Source of the DNA: Ruminococcus sp. UBA3280
GTDB taxonomy: Bacteria > Bacillota > Clostridia > Oscillospirales > Ruminococcaceae
Reading direction: 5' to 3'
DNA length: 12,693 bases
Assembly: GCA_002362175.1 (NCBI GenBank)
Contig: DETU01000054.1
Location: 1-12,693, forward strand
Shown here: piece after piece, positions 7,387 through 12,693 of the stretch
Layout: each line of letters opens with the position of its first letter
How positions within the stretch are numbered: the first letter of the stretch is position 1
The notes under the pieces: generated by a model
What the model was told of the DNA's origin: nothing
The model's input: only the letters and a program-made list of their open reading frames with translations
Databases searched by the model: none
Program-made: the position numbers and the translations under genes

Positions 7387-7595
7387 CAGCGTGCCAATGT
7401 GCCAACCTTAAAAATTCCCCTAAATATAGGGCTATAAAATGGCTCGTTTATAGTGTGCCGTTTTATAAAGAACGTGCCATTATTACAGGCATTTTGAATA
7501 ATGGCACATAATGACACATAATGACACGGTTGCAGTGTGACATTTTTTACCGCTATAAATAGCCAAAAACTAAATAATGACACATTGGCACGCTG
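7387..7595. repeat. iteron array bounded by a 15-bp inverted repeat; candidate replication origin
   Basis: CAGCGTGCCAATGTG (7387-7401) recurs as its exact complement at 7581-7595. Between and within these arms lie about ten copies of a GTGNCAWT-type repeat: plus-oriented at 7391, 7399, 7455, 7474 and 7537, and minus-oriented starting at 7498, 7508, 7518, 7574 and 7584. Three minus copies are a perfect tandem of period ten (ATAATGGCAC, ATAATGACAC, ATAATGACAC; 7498-7527). GTGCCATTATT (7474-7484) and its complement (7497-7507) form an 11-bp hairpin with a 12-base loop. A/T-rich patches such as CCTAAATATAGG lie between. The array begins five bases after the replication gene's stop, as in SaPI-type islands, where the origin's iterons follow rep. 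Function is inference. Confidence 0.6.
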
Positions 7596-7599
7596 TTTT

Positions 7600-10038
7600 T
7601 TATATTTTCGGATTAACTTTAATTATTTCTTGTGTTTTGCCAACCGTCTTTTTTGGTTCAACTTTTATGTAATTCATTTCAACAAGAATTTCAAACACTT
7701 CACTAAATTCAGTTGGTGAGAGTTTCCGGCATTTCCGTCTTAGTTCACGCTTGGATAATTCCACCGCTTTTGAATTCTTGATTTTTTCCAGTACATACTT
7801 TGCATTACGGTCTTCATCTGTTTCTGAAATGCTTTCACACAATGCTTTGCGTGCGTGTGCTTCCGACCATTCACAAATTTTAATGGCTCTCTGAACGGTA
7901 AGGGCGTTTATTTTCTTATCGGGTGATGCTTCAAATAAATGAAGAATACCGGCTATTCTTAACGAACGTGAAAAGTGCTTTGACAACCATTCCTGAAAGT
8001 CCGGGCTGTGTTCTGATTCTCTTTTCAACAGTTGTATGTGATTATGATAATTTGTAAATAAATCTTTTGTTTCTTCATTAAACTGCATAACTGGAATTGA
8101 TTTGTCTTTTTGTCTTTCCAATAAAATTTTTATGATATTTCCATATACTCCCGATAATTCCGCCGGAATGTCAGGACTTGAAATATTTATCCGGTCTTTC
8201 TTTTCCGGAAATGAAAACAAAAAGCGGTGCATAAGTCCCCGACCCATAAATTCCTTGTTTTTAACAGCGGTTGCAAGCTTTTCAGGCTGTGTCATAATTC
8301 CGATAGTAAGCAAAGGATTTTTCAATAAAATATTGCCGTTTCCACGTCTCAAAACGTTATACTGGTCACCGTCATAACCTTTTAAGAAAATATCAATATT
8401 CGGTGTACGCCCTGAATAAAGACCGCTGAGAACGTCGAATATCCCGCCTTCATGGTCAAGTATTCCCATTTTTTCACCTTGTCTTGCAAGTTCAAAGGCT
8501 AATGCTTCGGGTGTAACGTCACTTACATTAAGTATCAGTTCATTGACAGGCGTTAACCTTGATATCTGTTCGGAAATATCTTTGGCTCGCTGTAAGTCTG
8601 GATTTTTACTGTTTATAGCGTTGTTTCTTTGTCTTTCCAAGAACGCAAGTTCTGTCCTGTACTTTTCAATATCGGGAGCGTGCTTTTCGTTGTATTCGTT
8701 CTGATACTCTGTAACAGGCTTTAAAAACTCCGTAAGTGTGCCTGACTTTCTTTCACCGGGTACAGCAGCAGTTATTGTATAAAGATTCAATGGTTGTGTA
8801 TGACTGTTGAAAGGGTGCTTTACAACAGCTTTACCCTGTACTGTCGTTGCAAGTACGGATAATAAAGGTAATACCGCCATTTCGTGTGATACCTGCACAA
8901 ATTCACAAACATCGTGCAAATATTCCTGTAATAATTCCGGTAAAGCATATAAAGGAAAATCCGGCAATTTTTCAGGCTTGTCAAATGACAAAGGCTTTTC
9001 CCATTGCTCCTGAGCAGGTTCGACCGATTTGGAATTTACCTGCTCAATGCTGTTTTTTTCTTTTATCTGTTGTCTTTTAAATGCCACACGGTCAAAATTT
9101 TTCGCCTGTGTTGCATATTTCTTTAGATTTTCAGTAAGCCTTGTACAGTCTTTTACAAGTAATTCGTTAGCGTCCTTACAGTCGTTCCATATGTCCGAGG
9201 CAGTGATGAACGGCGTTTCATGTTCAATACAAAGTTTTTCAAGTTCTCCGGTGGCTTGATGACCTGCTTTATCATTGTCCATAGCAATAATCAAAACAGT
9301 GTTTTTCACATCATAATCAAAAATTTTCCTGATGTTACTTGTTGACCCTGTTGAAATACACGGAAAATTATGACCGCACGAGTAAACACTCATGCAGTCA
9401 ATTTCACCTTCAACCACAAAACAATAAGAAGAAGTCAGTGCAGACGGGTTGAGAATATGGCTCTTCCCTCTTTTCTGCTTTATGTTTCCAGTCGTTGAAC
9501 GACAGATAAAAGAATAATTAGACGTTGGAATAATTATCACCGGCATTTTCTGATTATTTCCATAGTTAAAGTCGGGTATATAGCCACACCTGAAATGCTT
9601 CTGTACTTCAACTGGGATTCCTCTTTTATTCAGGTAGTCGGTCTCTGTCAACTGTGTTTCTGCATACTGGAATAATTTTGTATAATCTTTCTGCACCTGC
9701 TCTGATTCTTTTTTATGAAACGTCGGAGCAGGATTTAAAACACTAAAATCAACACTGTATTTTTCGGATAACCTGTCAGCAGATTCTTTGAAGTCAATAT
9801 GATTGACCGCAGAATATAAGGAAAATATATCCCCTCCACGACCGCACGCATAGCAATAATAACTGTTGGTCTCGGGATAAATGGTAAATGCTCCCGTGCC
9901 GTTCTTCCCTGCTCCTGAATTACATAACGGGCATATGTACTGATTTTTAACCTTTGTCGGCTTAGTGATTTCTCTGACATAATCAGACAAAAACGGCTTT
10001 ATTCTATTGGCACTCTGTATGTATAACTCTTTGTTCAT
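7600..10038 (-). CDS. primase/helicase-like replication protein (CHC2 zinc finger, Toprim, DUF3987-like ATPase)
   Basis: Probable replication initiator/primase of the mobile element. Residues 36-65 form a DnaG-type zinc finger (Cys36, Cys39, Cys62, Cys65). A Toprim fold follows, with VVEGEID (208-214) and AMDNDKAG (252-259) supplying the acidic metal ligands. Residues 360-740 look like the DUF3987/YfjI ATPase region: a Walker A-like loop VPGERKSGT (426-434), an acidic DHEGG (528-532), and FMGRGLMHRFLF (597-608) with a possible arginine finger. The last 65 residues resemble a winged helix, which could bind the iterons lying immediately downstream. At 812 residues it is full length for such multidomain proteins. 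GGAGGA lies four bases before the ATG. It follows the small regulator by 25 bases in the same operon. DUF3987 assignment is from recognition, not a search. Confidence 0.87.
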   Translation of the reverse strand: MNKELYIQSANRIKPFLSDYVREITKPTKVKNQYICPLCNSGAGKNGTGAFTIYPETNSYYCYACGRGGDIFSLYSAVNHIDFKESADRLSEKYSVDFSVLNPAPTFHKKESEQVQKDYTKLFQYAETQLTETDYLNKRGIPVEVQKHFRCGYIPDFNYGNNQKMPVIIIPTSNYSFICRSTTGNIKQKRGKSHILNPSALTSSYCFVVEGEIDCMSVYSCGHNFPCISTGSTSNIRKIFDYDVKNTVLIIAMDNDKAGHQATGELEKLCIEHETPFITASDIWNDCKDANELLVKDCTRLTENLKKYATQAKNFDRVAFKRQQIKEKNSIEQVNSKSVEPAQEQWEKPLSFDKPEKLPDFPLYALPELLQEYLHDVCEFVQVSHEMAVLPLLSVLATTVQGKAVVKHPFNSHTQPLNLYTITAAVPGERKSGTLTEFLKPVTEYQNEYNEKHAPDIEKYRTELAFLERQRNNAINSKNPDLQRAKDISEQISRLTPVNELILNVSDVTPEALAFELARQGEKMGILDHEGGIFDVLSGLYSGRTPNIDIFLKGYDGDQYNVLRRGNGNILLKNPLLTIGIMTQPEKLATAVKNKEFMGRGLMHRFLFSFPEKKDRINISSPDIPAELSGVYGNIIKILLERQKDKSIPVMQFNEETKDLFTNYHNHIQLLKRESEHSPDFQEWLSKHFSRSLRIAGILHLFEASPDKKINALTVQRAIKICEWSEAHARKALCESISETDEDRNAKYVLEKIKNSKAVELSKRELRRKCRKLSPTEFSEVFEILVEMNYIKVEPKKTVGKTQEIIKVNPKI

Positions 10039-10063
10039 GATTCCTCCAAAAAAATAGTATTTT

Positions 10064-10267
10064 TTACTTATTGTCGCAAAGACTGTCCAAAGAACAATTT
10101 AATGTTTTGGAAATTGCTATAAGTGTTTCAAGCGACGGCTTTCTCTTTTCTCTTTCATAGTTCGCTATCGTTACACGGTGCATTTTAAGATTGTTCGCTA
10201 ATGCCTGCTGTGTAAGTCCGGCATTTATTCTTGCTGTTTTGATATTGTTTCCGATTGCCAATGACAT
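10064..10267 (-). CDS. small Cro/C1-type helix-turn-helix regulator, 67 residues
   Basis: A protein made almost wholly of one XRE-family DNA-binding domain: IGNNIKTARINAGLTQQALA begins the fold, the recognition helix is near residues 29-40 (MHRVTIANYERE), and PSLETLIAISKTLNCSLDSL completes it. I start it at the ATG at 10267, which has AAGGAAGTG upstream. The longer frame from a TTG at 10285 overlaps the integrase stop and reads through that ribosome site. It lies between integrase and replication genes, where excisionases or replication regulators often sit in integrative elements. It has no effector domain, so it may act as a Cro-like partner of the divergent repressor. That role is inference. 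Confidence 0.85.
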   Translation of the reverse strand: MSLAIGNNIKTARINAGLTQQALANNLKMHRVTIANYEREKRKPSLETLIAISKTLNCSLDSLCDNK

Positions 10268-10281
10268 TTTTTCACTTCCTT

Positions 10282-11394
10282 TCAACCTGCGTTTTGTATG
10301 GCTTCATCTTCATCGGTGACGGGATTATTACTTTTTATCAGCATTGAACGGAGAATGTCGGTAGCGGTTCGGTCCGCTTCAGGTATACAATGAATATAAA
10401 TTTGTGTGGTCTTGATATTACCGTGTCCTAAACGGTCTTGCACCTGCTTTATATTCACTCCACCGGATAAAAGCAAAGTAGCGGAAGTATGACGTAAAGC
10501 ATGGAATTTCCTGTGTTTAAAACCATTTTTTCTTAAAAAGCTGAAAAATCTTGTTGAAAGTCTCTGAGGATTGAGCAGGTGACCGCTTCCGTCAGTAAAA
10601 ATCCAGTCATTCAGATTTGCACGGTTCATTATTTTTGCCATACGTACAAGATGAAGTATTTCGGCTGTTACAGCTATTGTACGGCTTTCATTGTCCTTAG
10701 GTGCTTTTGTCTTGACAGGCTCTCCGGTCGTCTTATATGCAGAACGGCTGACAGTAACCGTACAGTTATCAAAATCAAAGTCACTGTATTTCAAGGCAGC
10801 AATTTCACCACGTCTTGCACCTGTGATTATTGCTAACTGTACTGCAAGCCTGAATTGCATCGGTTCTTTTTCAAGACGTTCCAGCATTTCAGACGTTTCA
10901 TTCTTTGTGAAAATTTCCGTCTTTGGTCTGGTGATTTTTGGCATAGTAAGCTTGTTGAGTTTTACCGGAGTACTGGCTATCAGGTCAAGATTTTCAGCAA
11001 GTTTCATGACCGACTGCAAAACAGCTAATTTTCTTTTGATTGTAGCAGGTTTTATGCCTGATTTGCTGAGAATGTTAACAAGGTTCTGCACGTGATATAT
11101 TTTTATTTCATTCAGTTTCAGGTTACCCATATACTTACATATCAAGTTATTGATAACAACTATATATTGCTTGTATGTACGTTCTGCAAGTACATTTTTC
11201 TTGATGTCAAGGTACATTTCACAGAATTGTGCAAGGGTCATTTCAGGGCTTATCCTGTCAGTTTCACACATCATGTCAAATTCATCTGCAAGCCTGAATG
11301 CCGTTTCTTCTGCTTGTTCGGCGGTCATATCCTGAGCAGGTTTGAATGTTACTGTTATCTGATACGAATTACCACGCTTTCTTACATATGCCAT
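10282..11394 (-). CDS. int: tyrosine recombinase (phage-type integrase)
   Basis: Site-specific recombinase expected to integrate and excise the element. The N-terminus (1-45) is an arm-type DNA-binding region, residues 52-140 the core-binding helical domain, and about 165-350 the catalytic domain. The catalytic set is complete: Arg194 in TGARRGE (191-197), a lysine in the KTKAPK hairpin (228-233), His298 and Arg301 in HALRH, His324 in LGHG, and nucleophile Tyr333 in QIYIH. Length, 370 residues, is typical for element integrases of Firmicutes. GGGAGGTG lies upstream of the ATG, and the 61-residue gene ends 37 bases before it. It is not adjacent to any visible attachment site: about 4.2 kb separate it from the tRNA, which is unusual if that tRNA is the target. 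Confidence 0.95.
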   Translation of the reverse strand: MAYVRKRGNSYQITVTFKPAQDMTAEQAEETAFRLADEFDMMCETDRISPEMTLAQFCEMYLDIKKNVLAERTYKQYIVVINNLICKYMGNLKLNEIKIYHVQNLVNILSKSGIKPATIKRKLAVLQSVMKLAENLDLIASTPVKLNKLTMPKITRPKTEIFTKNETSEMLERLEKEPMQFRLAVQLAIITGARRGEIAALKYSDFDFDNCTVTVSRSAYKTTGEPVKTKAPKDNESRTIAVTAEILHLVRMAKIMNRANLNDWIFTDGSGHLLNPQRLSTRFFSFLRKNGFKHRKFHALRHTSATLLLSGGVNIKQVQDRLGHGNIKTTQIYIHCIPEADRTATDILRSMLIKSNNPVTDEDEAIQNAG

Positions 11395-11431
11395 AAATAC
11401 ACCTCCCTTGTCTTGCTGATAAAAGAGAAAG

Positions 11432-11617
11432 TTAGTCCGTCACCTGCTCCATATACTTTATGATTTCGGAAATTGCAAGGTCATGCCCTGCAATAAATGA
11501 CTGTTCTTTTATATCTTCAATCATGAGCAGTAAATCCAGCCTTGTTGAAACGGCATCGGCTGACTTCTTCCATTCTCCATAGAGTTCCTCAGCGGTCTTG
11601 ATTTTAAAATTTTCCAT
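11432..11617 (-). CDS. unknown 61-residue protein, first gene of the integrase operon
   Basis: I do not recognise this protein. It is helical and charged, with no cysteines and no clear helix-turn-helix, signal peptide or membrane segment. I start it at the ATG at 11617, eight bases after a perfect AAGGAGG. A longer version from GTG at 11626 would begin inside that ribosome site. It is the first gene behind the repressor-controlled leftward promoter and 37 bases ahead of the integrase. Gene position, small size and charge would suit an excisionase or an early regulator, but no motif supports either. Its final codons contain one copy of the dispersed GAGCAGGT word. Confidence 0.65.
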   Translation of the reverse strand: MENFKIKTAEELYGEWKKSADAVSTRLDLLLMIEDIKEQSFIAGHDLAISEIIKYMEQVTD

Positions 11618-11647
11618 TTTTTTCACCTCCTTTTTTTTATTTGGTAC

Positions 11648-11676
11648 TTGACTTTCAATAAACTTTATGTTATACT
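11648..11676 (+). promoter_or_regulatory. rightward promoter candidate facing the leftward promoter
   Basis: TTGACT (11648-11653), a 17-base spacer and TATACT (11671-11676) on the plus strand. Transcripts would start near 11683, cross the leftward promoter and reach the repressor start after about 150 bases. ACTTTCA (11651-11657) and TGAAAGT (11676-11682) bracket the spacer as inverted half-sites of the putative operator. Confidence 0.5.
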
Positions 11677-11713
11677 GAAAGTGATAAAATGTAGCCTTGT
11701 TGACTACAATAAG

Positions 11714-11742
11714 ATTATATCACACTTTAGTTAGAAAGTCAA
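11714..11742 (-). promoter_or_regulatory. leftward promoter of the small-gene/integrase/replication operon
   Basis: TTGACT (11737-11742) and TATAAT (11714-11719) on the minus strand with a 17-base spacer. The start near 11707 gives a leader of about 90 bases before the ATG at 11617. The -35 lies within the 9-7-9 dyad, so a bound repressor would block it. Confidence 0.75.
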
Positions 11743-11755
11743 TAGTACTTTCTAA
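11731..11755. promoter_or_regulatory. perfect dyad, probable repressor operator
   Basis: TTAGAAAGT (11731-11739) and ACTTTCTAA (11747-11755) are exact complements around a seven-base centre. The half-site core GAAAGT/ACTTTC also appears at 11651 and 11677, giving four half-sites in about 105 bases. The dyad overlaps the leftward -35 box and lies upstream of the divergent Cro/C1 gene, the usual place for its operator. Confidence 0.65.
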
Positions 11756-11779
11756 TTTTAGTTAAGTTTGTGATAAGTG

Positions 11780-11785
11780 TATAAT
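11780..11785 (+). promoter_or_regulatory. -10 box candidate close to the repressor gene
   Basis: TATAAT on the plus strand, 46 bases before the repressor ATG. The matching -35 is poor (TTAGTT with a 16-base spacer, or TTTAGT with 17), so it would need activation or be weak. It would give a leader of about 40 bases carrying the run of seven G residues used as ribosome site. Confidence 0.4.
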
Positions 11786-11831
11786 TTACCAAAATTAGAT
11801 TTGTGCAAGATTGCTAAAAGGGGGGGTCTAT

Positions 11832-12269
11832 ATGTTTTGGAATATATTTTACAAACTTTGTGAGGAAAAACATACCAAACCTAACGCAGTAGCAAAAATA
11901 ATTGGTGCATCAAGTGCTACTTGTACAAAATGGAAAAACGGAACTATTCCAAACGGAGATACTTTACTAAAGTTAGCTGATTATTTAGATGTATCAGTAG
12001 ACTATCTTTTAGGGCGTACTAATAATCCTAATATTGACTATTCCAACGGAATAACCAGTAATAACAACTCGGGAAACATAATTACTGCAAGTCATATAAA
12101 TGGCAATAACAACAGTAATATAAACACCGGGAACAAGTCGGACAACAACAGCACTCTTGATGATACGACGATACAGATAGCAACAGCTTTTCAGAATATG
12201 TCTTTAACTGATAAAGCAAAAGTCATCACGCTAATTGCCGAACTCACAGAAAAGAATAAGACAGCATAA
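11832..12269 (+). CDS. Cro/C1-type repressor with Asn-rich linker, 145 residues
   Basis: Probable master repressor of the element. Residues 4-62 form an XRE helix-turn-helix (recognition region around SATCTKWKNGTIP, 28-40, ending YLDVSVDYLLGR). Residues 64-107 are low-complexity and Asn-rich (17 of 44), with repeated NNNSN and INxGN-like units. Residues 112-142 are helical (QIATAFQNMSLTDKAKVITL) and may dimerise. I start at the ATG at 11832, five bases after a run of seven G preceded by AAAA. The longer TTG start at 11811 would run through that ribosome site. It is read divergently from the integrase operon, with dyad operators between. There is no LexA-like peptidase domain or Ser/Lys dyad, so induction by RecA-driven self-cleavage is unlikely. 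An anti-repressor or protein contact is more plausible, by analogy with SaPI Stl. Confidence 0.88.
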   Translation: MFWNIFYKLCEEKHTKPNAVAKIIGASSATCTKWKNGTIPNGDTLLKLADYLDVSVDYLLGRTNNPNIDYSNGITSNNNSGNIITASHINGNNNSNINTGNKSDNNSTLDDTTIQIATAFQNMSLTDKAKVITLIAELTEKNKTA

Positions 12270-12302
12270 TGGCGTGGACAATATGACAATATTCATTTTT
12301 TG

Positions 12303-12365
12303 CCTAAATATAGGGATTAACAACGTCACAAAGCAGTGTGACATTAATGTGACAGTGTGACATTA
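12303..12365. repeat. right-hand repeat cluster sharing words with the candidate origin
   Basis: CCTAAATATAGGG (12303-12315) and GCAGTGTGACATT (12333-12345) each recur exactly in the array behind the replication gene (7419-7431 and 7532-7544), in the same order and orientation. AGTGTGACATTA is repeated at 12335-12346 and 12354-12365 with period 19. The cluster sits between the repressor stop and its terminator. Confidence 0.6.
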
Positions 12366-12387
12366 TTGTAGCAGATAAAAGAAAAAG

Positions 12388-12420
12388 CCGTCCGGTAAAG
12401 CACTGGACGGATATTTTTTA
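12388..12420 (+). terminator. intrinsic terminator of the repressor gene
   Basis: CCGTCCGGT (12388-12396) and ACTGGACGG (12402-12410) form a nine-base stem with one G-U pair and a five-base loop. ATATTTTTTA follows. It lies 119 bases past the repressor stop on the plus strand. Confidence 0.88.
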
Positions 12421-12457
12421 TAGCATGAGATTTCTCTTTTATTTGCGTCGGACAAAA

Positions 12458-12652
12458 TGACGGTTGCAAATGCAAATATTTGTATTCATCAATTTGATGA
12501 ATCGTCTTAAACTCTTTAAGTTCGTCACCTGCTCAGAACTTTGTAAAAAGCTTCAGAGTTAAAGCTAATGACTTTTTCCGTTGTGAATTTCATGACGGTA
12601 GGTTGTCCTCAATTTGATGACCAGTTTTAACCGTCCTGAATTTTATGACGGT
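12458..12652. repeat. cluster of T(C/G)AATTTNATGA and ATGACGGT repeats
   Basis: Four copies of T(C/G)AATTTNATGA start at 12489, 12584, 12609 and 12637. ATGACGGT occurs at 12458, 12592 and 12645, twice continuing to TGC. The first AATTT copy is centred in a dyad, ATTCATCAA-T-TTGATGAAT (12485-12503). AACCGTC (12629-12635) and GACGGTT (12647-12653) form an inverted pair. The stretch from 12421 to the window end contains no convincing gene; these repeats are what it holds. Iterons, operators or recombinase arm sites are all possible. Confidence 0.6.
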
Positions 12653-12666
12653 TGCAGAAATCAATA

Positions 12667-12682
12667 AGCTGAAAATTCAGCT
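12667..12682. repeat. short palindrome near the window end
   Basis: AGCTGAA (12667-12673) and TTCAGCT (12676-12682) are exact complements with two bases between. No T-run follows before the window ends, so its role cannot be judged. The final bases, GGAGCAG, may begin another copy of the dispersed GAGCAGGT word. Confidence 0.4.
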
Positions 12683-12693
12683 CAATGGAGCAG

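Larger units (their letters stand above)
7342..12534. repeat. dispersed 8-mer GAGCAGGT, nine exact copies
   Basis: Exact copies begin at 7342, 9012, 10573 and 11334 (plus orientation) and at 7358, 9038, 9695, 11442 and 12527 (minus, as ACCTGCTC). I found none in bases 1-7200. Copies inside genes fall in different reading frames (for example CAC CTG CTC, GAG CAG GT, A CCT GCT C), so protein sequence alone does not explain them. Two pairs form close inverted repeats (7342/7358 and 9012/9038). Three copies extend to GTCACCTGCTC (at 10573, 11442 and 12527). The role is unknown. Confidence 0.65.
7200..12693. mobile_element. integrated element with integrase, primase and repressor (partial; ends not fixed)
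   Basis: A contiguous accessory block: tyrosine integrase, divergent Cro/C1 repressor, small regulator, primase/helicase-like replication protein and an iteron array behind it. Such a set is typical of phage-inducible islands, integrated plasmids and small integrative elements. No relaxase, conjugation, terminase, capsid or resistance gene is visible, but the right side runs off the window. The left edge is placed loosely after the tRNA terminator. I found no direct copy of the tRNA 3' end to the right, so attachment at this tRNA is not shown. The 7200 boundary is approximate. Confidence 0.65.

Noticed and set aside
7386..7583. Open frame of 65 codons on the minus strand behind the primase gene
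   Set aside because: It consists almost wholly of the iteron array; its codons follow the repeats, and its product resembles no family I know.
7387..7595. CRISPR array
   Set aside because: Repeats are only 8-10 bases, occur in both orientations and have irregular or no spacers; no cas gene is nearby.
10268..10285. TTG start giving a 73-residue version of the small regulator
   Set aside because: It overlaps the integrase stop and reads through the ribosome site that serves the ATG at 10267.
10691..11095. Plus-strand open frame of 134 codons
   Set aside because: It lies entirely antisense within the well-supported integrase gene and shows no family features.
11811..11831. TTG start giving a 152-residue repressor
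   Set aside because: The added codons translate the G-run ribosome site; the ATG at 11832 starts at the conserved fold.
12270..12693. Copy of the tRNA-Ala 3' end as a right attachment site
   Set aside because: I looked for GGGGTTCGAGTCCCC and TATGCTCCACCA in this stretch and found neither.

Overview
The window looks like chromosomal DNA of a fibre-degrading, strictly anaerobic Firmicute of the Ruminococcus type. This rests on a family 8 glycoside hydrolase carrying a type I dockerin (a cellulosome module), a set of [FeFe]-hydrogenase genes like the hydS/hydA2 genes known from Ruminococcus albus, AT-rich spacers, and consensus sigma-A promoters with strong AGGAGG ribosome sites. The species assignment is inference.

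Region 1 (96-5405, all on the minus strand) is one compact hydrogen-metabolism operon. It starts from a good extended -10 promoter (5442-5470). In order it encodes an aminoglycoside-phosphotransferase-like kinase, a 79-residue thioredoxin-like [2Fe-2S] protein, a PAS-containing sensory [FeFe]-hydrogenase (HydS, group C type), a SpoIIE/PP2C-like phosphatase with an unassigned C-terminal half, and a short catalytic [FeFe]-hydrogenase (HydA). Genes overlap by 8 bases or lie 6-33 bases apart. The likely logic is that HydS senses H2 or redox state, passes this to the separate phosphatase and perhaps the kinase, and so tunes hydrogenase or fermentation genes.

Region 2 (5477-7198) holds a perfect-stem hairpin terminator, the secreted GH8-dockerin enzyme on the minus strand, and a divergent tRNA-Ala(GGC) with its own promoter and terminator. 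The GH8 start is suspicious: the best ribosome site and ATG lie in a different frame, one base away from the enzyme frame across an A7 run.

Region 3 (about 7200 to the window end) is part of an integrated mobile element. On the minus strand lie a 61-residue unknown protein, a tyrosine integrase, a small Cro/C1-type regulator and an 812-residue primase/helicase-like replication protein. Directly behind the replication gene is a 210-bp array of about ten GTGNCAWT repeats enclosed by a perfect 15-bp inverted repeat, which looks like a replication origin. A divergent Cro/C1-type repressor with an Asn-rich linker is read from the plus strand, next to a dyad-rich operator. Right of it lie a second set of repeats sharing two 13-bp words with the origin region, a terminator, and four copies of a T(C/G)AATTTNATGA repeat. 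The layout (divergent repressor, integrase, primase with adjacent iterons, no conjugation or capsid genes seen) recalls phage-inducible islands and other replicating integrative elements. No element boundary could be fixed: no second copy of the tRNA 3' end is present.

The points most worth following up are the HydS/phosphatase/kinase signalling operon, the iteron origin and its right-hand echo, a dispersed 8-mer (GAGCAGGT) found nine times in the element and not in the flanking 7.3 kb, an orphan promoter aimed into the origin, and the GH8 frame problem.
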